Made by a program: the position numbers and the translations under genes. A stretch of DNA of 7,193 nucleotides, from positions 1 through 7,193 of the forward strand of contig PXSC01000144.1 of NCBI GenBank assembly GCA_003023535.1, in the 5' to 3' direction. The notes under the pieces are model-generated. The model saw only the letters and a list, made by a program, of their open reading frames with translations, did no database searches and was not told the DNA's origin. Within the stretch, counting starts at the first letter, position 1, and each line of letters begins with the position of its first letter. This document shows positions 1 to 4,612 of the stretch, one piece after another. Source of the DNA: Halobacteriales archaeon QS_9_70_65. Lineage in GTDB: Archaea; Halobacteriota; Halobacteria; Halobacteriales; Haloarculaceae.

Positions 1-111
1 CTGGTCGAGCCGTGGGACTGGCAGGACGAGAAGGCCGACGTGGTGTGGCGCTACGAGAAGCAGGAGGCCGACCAACTCCGCGAGGAGGGCCACATTCGCA
101 GCAGCGTCTGA
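1..111 (+). CDS. eif1A: Translation initiation factor aIF1A (eIF-1A), C-terminal fragment
   Basis: Frame 1 is open from the first base to a TGA at 109-111, giving the last 36 residues of a protein whose start lies upstream of the window. The visible part begins with the hydrophobic/aromatic stretch [18 protein letters not shown] and ends in a charged tail with EEGHIRSSV. In archaeal and eukaryotic eIF1A the OB fold is followed by this helical segment with the VEPW..Q..KADV pattern. The factor binds the A site of the small ribosomal subunit and helps position initiator tRNA and mRNA. The rio1 start codon lies 41 nt downstream on the same strand, so the two genes are probably co-transcribed, as is common in archaea. 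The identification rests on a short tail, but a distinctive one. Confidence 0.88.
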   Translation: MVEPWDWQDEKADVVWRYEKQEADQLREEGHIRSSV

Positions 112-123
112 CGACCGGTGATG

Positions 124-130
124 CTTTCAA
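124..130 (+). promoter_or_regulatory. Weak TATA-like box for rio1
   Basis: The A/T-rich heptamer TTTCAAT lies in the 41-nt gap between aIF1A and rio1, with its centre 26 nt before the rio1 ATG at 153. That is the spacing expected for a leaderless haloarchaeal transcript. The box is weak, so readthrough from the aIF1A promoter may dominate. Inference from spacing only. Confidence 0.3.
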
Positions 131-152
131 TCGCCGCCGCGTAACCGGCCCG

Positions 153-1079
153 ATGACCGAGGAGTACGGCCTGCTCGAGGTCGAAGAGGACACGGAAGCG
201 GGCGACGAGTGGGAGGAACTCGACGTCGCCGACACCGAAGCCGACCGCATCGCCCGCCGGCAGGACCGCGAGTTCCTCGAGTTCCGCAAGCGGATCGTCG
301 ACACCGAGCAGTTCAAGGTGACGGCGTCGGTGTTCGACGACGCGACGCTGGGGGCGCTGTACAAGCTGGTTCAGGACGGCCACGTCGACGCCTTCGGCGG
401 CCCCATCTCGACCGGCAAGGAGGCCAACGTCTACACCGCTCTCGGGCCGGACGGGGAGGTGGCGGTGAAGATCTATCGCATCAACGCCTCCGACTTCCGG
501 GACATGCGGGGCTACCTCGACGGTGACCCCCGGTTCGACGGCATCGGTGCCGACAAGAAGCAGGTCGTCGTCGCCTGGGTCCGCAAGGAGGCGTCGAACC
601 TCGAGCGGGCCAGACGTGCCGGCGTCCGGACCCCCCGGCCGATCGCCGTCGAACGGAACGTCCTCGTGATGGAGTACCTCGGCACCGACGACGGCCGCGC
701 GAAGCGGCTGAGCGAGGTCCACGTCGAGAATCCCGACACCGCCTACGAGGTGGTCCGGGAATACGTCCGCCGACTGTACGACGCCGGGCTCGTCCACGGC
801 GACCTCTCGGAGTACAACGTCGTCTTCCACGAGGGCCAGCTGTACATCATCGACCTCGGGCAGGCGGTGACGGTCCACCACCCCAACGCCGGGGAGTTCC
901 TCGAGCGGGACTGCCGCAACGTCGCGAACTTCTTCGCCCGGCAGAGCGTCGACGCGACGCCCGACGGGCTGCTGTCGTACGTCCGGGAGCACGCCACGCC
1001 CGACGACGACGTCGACACCGACCCCGGCAGCGACGACGACGCGGTGCCGGACGGCGCCTCGAACTTCGCCGAGGAGTAA
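153..1079 (+). CDS. rio1: RIO1-type atypical serine/threonine kinase/ATPase
   Basis: The gene encodes a 308-residue protein of normal archaeal Rio1 length. Rio1 acts in the cytoplasm in late maturation of the small ribosomal subunit, where it uses ATP. Visible motifs are an N-terminal winged-helix region (about residues 38-80), the RIO nucleotide loop STGKEANVY at 86-94, catalytic Lys106 in VAVKIYR, the hinge MEYLG at 173-177, the catalytic loop LVHGDLSEYN with Asp217 and Asn222, and the metal-binding IIDLGQAV with Asp234. The LGQAV and HPNA..FLERDCRN signatures fit Rio1 rather than Rio2, which typically has a DFPQ motif. The N- and C-termini are acidic and look disordered. I chose ATG 153 because it begins the recognisable MTEEYGL start. 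The same frame is open further upstream, but there it overlaps aIF1A and reads as Arg/Gly-rich noise. Confidence 0.95.
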   Translation: MTEEYGLLEVEEDTEAGDEWEELDVADTEADRIARRQDREFLEFRKRIVDTEQFKVTASVFDDATLGALYKLVQDGHVDAFGGPISTGKEANVYTALGPDGEVAVKIYRINASDFRDMRGYLDGDPRFDGIGADKKQVVVAWVRKEASNLERARRAGVRTPRPIAVERNVLVMEYLGTDDGRAKRLSEVHVENPDTAYEVVREYVRRLYDAGLVHGDLSEYNVVFHEGQLYIIDLGQAVTVHHPNAGEFLERDCRNVANFFARQSVDATPDGLLSYVREHATPDDDVDTDPGSDDDAVPDGASNFAEE

Positions 1080-1088
1080 CCGGCCGGT
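1079..1088. other. Short palindrome between convergent genes
   Basis: ACCGGCCGGT is a perfect 10-bp palindrome that fills the gap between the rio1 stop (TAA 1077-1079) and the stop of the convergent lipoprotein gene (TAG, 1089-1091 on -). There is no T-run on either side, so it is at best a weak shared terminator. With a gap this short, transcripts from the two genes probably overlap at their 3' ends. Confidence 0.3.
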
Positions 1089-1886
1089 CTACATCTCGGT
1101 GTCCTGGGTGACGATCAGCTCGAATTCGGGGTCGTCGTCGTCGGGTTCGACGTAGCCGGCGGCGAAGGCGGTGTACGTTTCCCCACCGGCGAGGCTCACG
1201 TCGAACTCGCCGACGACGTCGCCGTCGTTCTCCTCGGTGTCGGCACGGACCTCGAGGGTGTAGTCGCCGGAGGGGACCTCGATGGAGTCCGAGTTGCCGA
1301 ACTCGATTCCGTCGAACAGTACTTCTCCATCGGCGGTGATGTCGACCGCGGGAGCGTCCGGCGACGCGTGGACGGCCCGGACCCTCGCGGTGTCGCCGCC
1401 GGGGTCGGAGTTGTCGTCTTCGAGCACGAGGGCCTCGAACGACTGGTCGGTGTCGTCGCCGACCTCGCCGATGGCCGCGATCGTGTAGTCCGTCTCGGCC
1501 TCGACGGGGACGTCGCCGCTGAAGACGGTCGTCTCGGAGTCGCCGGCCGGCGTTATCTCGACCGTGTACGTACCGGCGTCGAGCTCGAGGTAACTGCTGA
1601 TATCCCCGAAGGGGACGTCCTCCAGAACCACATCTCCGTCGACGTAGACGTCGACGTTCGGCGCGTTCGGCGACATGTGGGCGGCCCTGACTCGCGCCGA
1701 CGCTGCCATCATGTCGGTATCGGTGGGCGTGTCGGTTTCGGTGTCGGTGGGCGTGTCGGTCGGGGTGGCGGTTCCCTCGCCGCCGCCGTTGCCGTTGCCG
1801 TTGCCGCCGTTGCACCCGGCGAGTGCGACCGTCGCTCCGACGCCCGCCAGAACTCGTCTGCGGGTAACAGTCGTGTCGTCTGACAT
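1089..1886 (-). CDS. Tat-exported DUF4397 lipoprotein with two repeat domains
   Basis: A 265-residue precursor. The N-terminus has a twin-arginine motif (TRRRVLAGVG, Arg 9-11), a short hydrophobic segment and a lipobox LAGC with Cys25, the usual haloarchaeal Tat-lipoprotein signal. A low-complexity Gly/Asn then Thr/Pro/Asp linker (about 26-58, repeated TDTPTDT) should hold the domain off the membrane. Two homologous beta-rich repeats follow. The first begins ARVRAAHMSPNAPNVDVYVD at 64-83 and the second ARVRAVHASPDAPAVDI at 167-183, and each ends in a Y-T-(I/A)-A-A-like strand. The R-x-x-H-x-SP-x-AP-x-VDV pattern is typical of DUF4397, whose function is unknown. The mature protein should be lipid-anchored outside the cell. 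The very acidic composition fits a secreted haloarchaeal protein. The start at 1886 is fixed by the signal peptide. Confidence 0.9.
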   Translation of the reverse strand: MSDDTTVTRRRVLAGVGATVALAGCNGGNGNGNGGGEGTATPTDTPTDTETDTPTDTDMMAASARVRAAHMSPNAPNVDVYVDGDVVLEDVPFGDISSYLELDAGTYTVEITPAGDSETTVFSGDVPVEAETDYTIAAIGEVGDDTDQSFEALVLEDDNSDPGGDTARVRAVHASPDAPAVDITADGEVLFDGIEFGNSDSIEVPSGDYTLEVRADTEENDGDVVGEFDVSLAGGETYTAFAAGYVEPDDDDPEFELIVTQDTEM

Positions 1887-1912
1887 CGTCCACTCGGCGC
1901 CGCGAATGACAG

Positions 1913-1926
1913 GGCATTAATGTATT
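1913..1926 (-). promoter_or_regulatory. Probable promoter of the DUF4397 lipoprotein gene
   Basis: Read on the minus strand, this is the A/T-rich AAATACATTAATGC, with its centre about 33 nt upstream of the ATG at 1886. It would place transcription start around 1893 with a leader of about 7 nt, normal for a haloarchaeal gene. Inferred from composition and spacing. Confidence 0.45.
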
Positions 1927-1942
1927 TCGTGACTCGGGCTCG

Positions 1943-1975
1943 AATTGGGCGAAAATTGGGCGAAAAACGGGCGCA
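1943..1975. repeat. 11-bp tandem repeat (two exact copies and one degenerate)
   Basis: The unit AATTGGGCGAA occurs exactly at 1943-1953 and 1954-1964 and is followed by AAACGGGCGCA at 1965-1975. The 11-bp period puts every copy on the same face of the DNA helix. It lies between the lipoprotein TATA element (about 20 bp away) and the plus-strand TATA box at 2018-2025, a natural place for a regulator to bind. Confidence 0.6.
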
Positions 1976-2010
1976 GATGGTTCGAGAATCCTGTATAGCG
2001 TCGATTTAGC

Positions 2011-2027
2011 CGAAAGCATTTTTATCA
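2011..2027 (+). promoter_or_regulatory. Strong haloarchaeal promoter (BRE plus TATA box)
   Basis: The purine-rich CGAAAG (2011-2016) resembles a BRE and is followed by CATTTTTATCA with a TATA core at 2019-2025. Transcription should begin about 25-27 nt downstream, around 2047-2049, exactly at an ATG (2049). It points toward the HTH/membrane-protein pair, whose first start codon is nearly 190 nt further on. It therefore drives either a long leader, a small RNA or a short leaderless ORF. Confidence 0.6.
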
Positions 2028-2048
2028 CTGACATGCGCATACGTCCAC

Positions 2049-2159
2049 ATGAAAACGAGGGTAGCTCCCGGGGTGGGTTCCGTCTCCGGCGGCCATCGCG
2101 CCGACGGACGGCGGTGGCGACCGGAGCACCGGCCACGGGGCGGGGGGGCCCGCCGATGA
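2049..2159 (+). CDS. Doubtful 36-residue leaderless ORF or structured leader
   Basis: ATG 2049 to TGA 2157-2159 encodes 36 residues starting MKTRVAPGVG and ending in an Arg/Gly-rich tail. Its ATG is where the 2019-2025 TATA box should start transcription, which supports leaderless translation. Against it, the peptide carries 11 basic residues (9 Arg, 2 Lys) and only two acidic ones, the opposite of every other protein in this window, and no homologue comes to mind. The interval may instead be the 5' part of a GC-rich leader for the HTH gene or an untranslated RNA. Confidence 0.2.
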   Translation: MKTRVAPGVGSVSGGHRADGRRWRPEHRPRGGGARR

Positions 2160-2237
2160 TCCGACGGCCGCCACAGGACGGACCGCCGCCGCGGATGCCG
2201 GTGGTTTCTTGTCAACCCATGGAGAACCCAGGTGGTG

Positions 2238-2516
2238 ATGGATACGGTCCTCTGGCAGACACTCGCCGGCACGCGCGGCGGCCCGAACCGGGCCCGTATC
2301 CTTCGCGCGCTGGATGAACGTCCCAGGAACGCGAACCGCCTGGCGGAGGACCTCGATCTGGCGTACAACACGGTTCGTCACCACCTCGACGTGCTCGAAC
2401 GGAACGACATCATCACGAGCGGTGACCAGAGCTACGGGACGGTCTATCTGCCGAGCGACCGAACCCGGAACCACTGGGGGATCGTCGAGGAGATCATCTC
2501 GCAAGCGAACGACTGA
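2238..2516 (+). CDS. Small winged helix-turn-helix (ArsR-like) DNA-binding protein
   Basis: A 92-residue protein that is essentially one winged-helix domain. The first half carries TRGGPNRARILRALDERPRN (12-31), then the HTH: helix NANRLAEDLDL (31-41) and recognition helix YNTVRHHLDVLERN (43-56). The wing (about 57-72) contains the hairpin around SGDQSYGTVYLPS. There is no sensor domain and no Cys-rich metal site. This pattern is a common haloarchaeal family of stand-alone wHTH proteins that, from memory, often precede a small multi-spanning membrane protein, as here. I favour ATG 2238. Two in-frame GTG codons precede it directly (2232, 2235), and AGGTGG at 2230-2235 may act as a weak ribosome-binding site. 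Target genes are unknown, and autoregulation is a reasonable guess. Confidence 0.85.
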   Translation: MDTVLWQTLAGTRGGPNRARILRALDERPRNANRLAEDLDLAYNTVRHHLDVLERNDIITSGDQSYGTVYLPSDRTRNHWGIVEEIISQAND

Positions 2517-2517
2517 C

Positions 2518-2577
2518 ATGAGTACCGAACCGTACGGACGGCGTCAGTTGCCGCTCGCGACCGGAGGCTCCGTATGA
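2518..2577 (+). CDS. Candidate 19-residue bridging micro-ORF
   Basis: ATG 2518 begins one base after the HTH stop (TGA 2514-2516), and its own TGA (2575-2577) overlaps the ATG of the membrane-protein gene as ATGA. The peptide is MSTEPYGRRQLPLATGGSV. It exactly fills what would otherwise be a 57-nt gap, so ribosomes could pass from the HTH gene to the membrane gene without leaving the mRNA. The peptide has no recognisable motif, so the act of translation may matter more than the product. It could be chance. Confidence 0.3.
   Translation: MSTEPYGRRQLPLATGGSV
2563..2567 (+). promoter_or_regulatory. Shine-Dalgarno GGAGG before the small membrane protein
   Basis: GGAGG lies 6 nt before ATG 2574, a good match to the anti-SD end of 16S rRNA at good spacing. 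It supports the 2574 start and translation from an internal position of a polycistronic mRNA. Confidence 0.6.
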
Positions 2578-2855
2578 GCACGATACTGAACGCCGCCCGC
2601 GTCGCGGCGGCGCTGAACATCGGTCTCCTGTTCGTCCTTCTGGTCGTGTGGGGGCGGACGTACCGCGAGATCCGCTCTCCACTCACGCTCGGCTCGATGC
2701 TCTTTTCGGCCCTGCTTCTGGCCGAGAACGTCGTCGCGCTGTGGTTCTACCTGTCCCCGCCGACGATGCCGAGCGCCGCCGTCGAGGTGATGATGGTGCT
2801 CCAGGTGCTGGAGACGACCGGTATCGGGGTTCTCGCTTACGTGACCTGGCAGTGA
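2574..2855 (+). CDS. Small integral membrane protein with three predicted helices
   Basis: A 93-residue hydrophobic protein with three likely transmembrane segments at about 7-27 (AALNIGLLFVLLVVW), 38-60 (LGSMLFSALLLAENVVALWF) and 67-91 (VMMVLQVLETTGIGVLAYVTW). The loop between the first two is basic (RTYREIRS), which suggests it faces the cytoplasm. Acidic residues inside the predicted helices, Glu51 (LLAENVVAL) and Glu80 (QVLETTGIG), are positions I remember as conserved in similar haloarchaeal proteins. No enzymatic or transport motif is visible. It follows the wHTH gene in the same direction and starts with an ATGA overlap of the bridging micro-ORF. The pair may form a small membrane-linked regulatory unit, but no function can be assigned. 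Confidence 0.8.
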   Translation: MSTILNAARVAAALNIGLLFVLLVVWGRTYREIRSPLTLGSMLFSALLLAENVVALWFYLSPPTMPSAAVEVMMVLQVLETTGIGVLAYVTWQ

Positions 2856-2957
2856 CGGTCCGCCGGCGCCGTAATCGCGCGCCGAGCCTGTCACCGCGGC
2901 GACCCAACCGGTGGGGGGGAGCCGACCGGACGCACCTGCGGGAGCGTCGAGGCCCTG

Positions 2958-3236
2958 TTACTCGAAGGCGTGCTGCCGTAGCGTCTCCATCGAGACGGTG
3001 TCCAGCACCGCCTCGTTGGTCGCCGCCAGCACCACCGGCGGGACGGTCGGCTCCGGCGCCCGTCCGTTCTCGACGGCCTCCAGGGCCTCCACCCACCGCG
3101 GAACGCAGAGACACCAGCGGTCGCCGGGGTCGAGCCCCGGGAAGTTCAGCTCCGGTCGCGGCTCCCGCTCGAAGCCGGTCATCGGGTCGGTGCTGCACGG
3201 TTCCAGGGGATCGCCGAGGACGTTCCGCCGGGCCAT
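2958..3236 (-). CDS. DUF2237 family protein, internally shortened
   Basis: A 92-residue protein with two unmistakable DUF2237 blocks. The N-terminal one is RNVLGDPLEPCSTDPMTGF (4-22). The C-terminal one has PRPELNFPGLDPGDRWCLC (26-44), RWVEALE, PPVVLAATNEAVLD and SMETLRQHA. DUF2237 proteins known to me are about 110-130 residues. Between these blocks they carry a Cys-containing segment (R-D-G-C-C, then H..CA.MT.EFL.FS and GNDL.TP). Here only E-R-E separates GF from PRPEL, so about 35 residues are absent in frame. Function of the family is unknown. The start at 3236 gives the canonical N-terminus and fits a leaderless promoter. A longer in-frame extension upstream would overlap the divergent phosphoesterase start and is not acidic. 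Confidence 0.85.
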   Translation of the reverse strand: MARRNVLGDPLEPCSTDPMTGFEREPRPELNFPGLDPGDRWCLCVPRWVEALEAVENGRAPEPTVPPVVLAATNEAVLDTVSMETLRQHAFE

Positions 3237-3258
3237 ACCGACACGAGGAGCGGCGGAC

Positions 3259-3268
3259 GGAAAAGTCC
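3259..3268 (-). promoter_or_regulatory. TATA-like element for the DUF2237 gene
   Basis: On the minus strand this reads GGACTTTTCC. Its centre is about 27 nt before the ATG at 3236, matching a leaderless start. The 97-bp divergent gap (3237-3333) must also hold the phosphoesterase promoter. The best plus-strand candidate is the weak pyrimidine run CTTCTTCT at 3303-3310. Confidence 0.4.
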
Positions 3269-3333
3269 CCGACGGTCGCTCCGGCTCAGGCGCCGTCCGA
3301 GGCTTCTTCTCTGCCGGGGACGAACGACCGATC

Positions 3334-3843
3334 ATGCAGGTCGGCGTCATCTCCGACACCCACGACAACGTCCCGGCGGTGGAGGCGGCGATGGACCGCT
3401 TCGAGGCGGCCGGCGTCGACGCGGTCGTCCACTGTGGGGACTTCGTCGCACCGCCGGTGATCCCACATCTCGACCGCGAGGGCGTTTCCGTTCACGCCGT
3501 CCGCGGCAACAACGACGGCGAGCGGGAGGGGCTCGTCTCGGCCTTCGAGGCCCTCGACGGCGGCACGCTGCACGGTCGGTTCGCCGAACTCGAACTCGGC
3601 GGCCACGCGTTCGCGGTCCTGCACGGCGAACGGCGGCCGGTGATCGAGGCGCTGGCGGCCGGCGATTACGACTACATCTGTCACGGCCACTGGCACGTCC
3701 GCGAGCGGCGAGAGGTCGGCGGGACGACGGTTCTCAACCCGGGGGCACACTTCCCGACCGTCGCCGAGGAGCACCGGACGATCGCCGTCGTCGACACCCA
3801 GACCGGTGAGGTGGCGTTTCACGACGTCGGGGCATCGGTATGA
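3334..3843 (+). CDS. Metallophosphoesterase, MJ0936/YfcE-like
   Basis: A 169-residue cytoplasmic enzyme of normal length for the compact calcineurin-like phosphoesterases (MJ0936/YfcE group), which hydrolyse phosphodiesters with two divalent metals. All metal motifs are present: SDTHDN with Asp8 and His10, HCGDF with Asp36, RGNNDGE with Asn59, VLHGE with His97, and HGHWH with His119 and His121. The LNPGA loop (134-138) closes the fold. The usual GHTH is GHWH here, a substitution at a non-ligand position. The natural substrate is unknown. ATG 3334 begins directly at the first beta strand (MQVGVISDTH), so the start is firm. The stop overlaps the acetyltransferase start (ATGA at 3840-3843), implying translational coupling. 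Confidence 0.92.
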   Translation: MQVGVISDTHDNVPAVEAAMDRFEAAGVDAVVHCGDFVAPPVIPHLDREGVSVHAVRGNNDGEREGLVSAFEALDGGTLHGRFAELELGGHAFAVLHGERRPVIEALAAGDYDYICHGHWHVRERREVGGTTVLNPGAHFPTVAEEHRTIAVVDTQTGEVAFHDVGASV

Positions 3844-4334
3844 ACGTCACCGTCCGGGCGGCGACGGCCGACGACCTCGAGGCGGTCGTGGCGGTGGCTC
3901 GCGACGCCTGGTACGCCGCCTACGGCGGCTTCCTGGACCCCGAGACCGTCGAGGCGGGGCTGGCGCGGAACTACGACGAGGCGGTGCTGTCGGCGGCCGT
4001 CGACCACGACGACGTGGAGTTCCTGATCGCGGTCGACGACGACGAGGTGGTCGGCTTCGCCAGCGCCGAACGGACCTGGGCCGACGAGGTCGAACTCCAC
4101 ACCCTCTACGTCCACCCGGACCGGTGGGACGAGGGAATCGGATCGACGCTGCTGGAGGCCGTCGAGACGTGGGCCCGGGGGCTGGACGTCGACCGGGTCG
4201 CCTGCGGCGTTTTCGCGGACAACGCCGTCGGCGTCGGCTTCTTCGAAGCCGCGGGGTTCACCCGCGGCGACGAGACGCGGGCCGAACTCGCCGGCGAGTA
4301 CCACCCCGAACTGGCGTTCGAGCGCGAGCTGTAG
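3840..4334 (+). CDS. GNAT family N-acetyltransferase
   Basis: A 164-residue GNAT domain protein expected to transfer an acetyl group from acetyl-CoA to an amine of unknown identity. Visible elements are strand beta1 and helix alpha1 (VTVRAATADDLEAVVAVARD, 3-22), a beta3 strand FLIAVDDDEVVGFA (61-74), the acetyl-CoA motif ELHTLYVHPDRWDEGIGSTLLE (85-106, split here for reading as ELHTLYVHP then DRWDEGIGSTLLE) and the motif B region CGVFADNAVGVGFFEAAGF (122-140). The pyrophosphate loop is W-D-E-G-I-G, with Trp96 in the usual Q/R position, a variation seen in many GNATs. The ATG lies inside the stop of the phosphoesterase gene (ATGA), so the two are one operon. The substrates may be linked, but the sequence does not show how. 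Confidence 0.92.
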   Translation: MNVTVRAATADDLEAVVAVARDAWYAAYGGFLDPETVEAGLARNYDEAVLSAAVDHDDVEFLIAVDDDEVVGFASAERTWADEVELHTLYVHPDRWDEGIGSTLLEAVETWARGLDVDRVACGVFADNAVGVGFFEAAGFTRGDETRAELAGEYHPELAFEREL

Positions 4335-4366
4335 GCGACTCCGACGGGTGTGGCCGTCGTCGCCGG

Positions 4367-4551
4367 GTCATATTAGTTAGGCGAGAGCCAGCCGATCAGC
4401 CGATGTCGGGCGGGACCTCGAACGGGGCCGACCGCTCGCGGAGCGAGCCGACGCAAACACGGCCGGCGGCCGCGCACAGCGAGGCGCAGCCCGCGAGCGG
4501 TCGGGGGCGTTCGAACACATCATCATCGCCGAAACACGCTATTCTCTTCCC
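4367..4551. repeat. Dispersed repeat, copy 1
   Basis: About 185 bp that recur at 5604-5791 in the same orientation. Both copies open with GTCATATT and contain CGAGAGCC, CCTCGAACGGGGCCG, CCGCTCGCGGAGCGAGCCGA and GGGGGCGTTCGAA. In the central 123 bp (4396-4518) I count about 12 substitutions and no gap against copy 2. This copy has a perfect 14-bp inverted repeat (CCGACCGCTCGCGG at 4428-4441, complement at 4491-4504) enclosing a smaller hairpin CGGCC-GGC-GGCCG (4460-4472). It lies in the gap between the GNAT stop and the KH promoter, about 30 bp before the KH TATA box. No transposase or target-site duplication is evident. It may be a small non-autonomous element, a structured RNA or a fossil gene. 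Confidence 0.85.
4396..4518 (-). CDS. Doubtful 40-codon frame inside repeat copy 1
   Basis: On the minus strand, from GTG (4516-4518) to TGA (4396-4398), the repeat encodes a 40-residue Cys-containing peptide (FERPRPLAGCASLCAAAG near its N-terminus, FEVPPDIG at its end). Copy 2 keeps the same frame and the same stop, with 35 of 40 residues identical by my count, but has GTT instead of GTG. High GC favours open frames on both strands, so coding status is uncertain. It is listed because the frame is shared. Confidence 0.15.
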   Translation of the reverse strand: MFERPRPLAGCASLCAAAGRVCVGSLRERSAPFEVPPDIG

Positions 4552-4583
4552 TACTAAACACTATCCGTCGCCGTCGGCGAACA

Positions 4584-4591
4584 GTTAAAAG
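4584..4591 (+). promoter_or_regulatory. TATA box of the KH-domain gene
   Basis: GTTAAAAG lies with its centre 26 nt upstream of ATG 4613, so the transcript should be leaderless or nearly so. A GGAG at 4607-4610 is too close to the ATG to work as a Shine-Dalgarno site. The KH gene therefore has its own promoter, separate from the phosphoesterase/GNAT unit. Confidence 0.55.
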
Positions 4592-4612
4592 GCCGTACGT
4601 CCAACCGGAGAT

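Larger units (their letters stand above)
1887..2237. other. Divergent intergenic region, 351 bp
   Basis: This stretch separates the minus-strand lipoprotein gene from the plus-strand HTH gene. Its left half is AT-richer than the rest of the window and holds the lipoprotein promoter, an 11-bp tandem repeat and a strong plus-strand TATA box. Its right half (about 2049-2231) is very GC-rich, with a run of seven G at 2142-2148 and short hairpins, for example GGCGGG/CCCGCC at 2139-2144 and 2149-2154. I see no convincing protein gene here. A 36-codon ORF at 2049-2159 is discussed separately. Confidence 0.7.

Noticed and set aside
12..152. In-frame N-terminal extension of rio1 from position 12
   Set aside because: It overlaps the aIF1A coding region and reads Gly/Arg-rich. 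The real N-terminus starts at ATG 153.
51..992. Long minus-strand open frame antisense to rio1
   Set aside because: It mirrors a well-identified kinase gene. High GC keeps antisense frames open, and the product shows no domain.
1726..1806. Short repeated units (GTCGGTGGGCGT, CCGTTGCCGTTG) as a possible CRISPR or satellite
   Set aside because: They encode the Thr/Pro/Asp and Gly/Asn linker of the lipoprotein, so codon-level repetition explains them.
847..2136. Minus-strand frame of 429 codons overlapping rio1 and the lipoprotein gene
   Set aside because: It is out of frame with the DUF4397 gene and gives an Arg-rich low-complexity product, the usual sign of a wrong frame in a haloarchaeon.
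2033..2317. 94-codon plus-strand frame in the intergenic region before the wHTH gene
   Set aside because: Its ATG is only about 11 nt after the TATA box, the product is Arg/Pro-rich, and it runs out of frame into the wHTH gene.
3237..3368. 44-residue N-terminal extension of the DUF2237 protein
   Set aside because: It would overlap the start of the divergent phosphoesterase gene, and family members begin at the (A)RRNVLG segment.
3806..4588. 260-codon plus frame overlapping the GNAT gene and repeat copy 1
   Set aside because: The first part is an Arg-rich shadow of the acetyltransferase. Only the last 61 codons, inside and just past the repeat, deserve a mention and are treated with the repeat.
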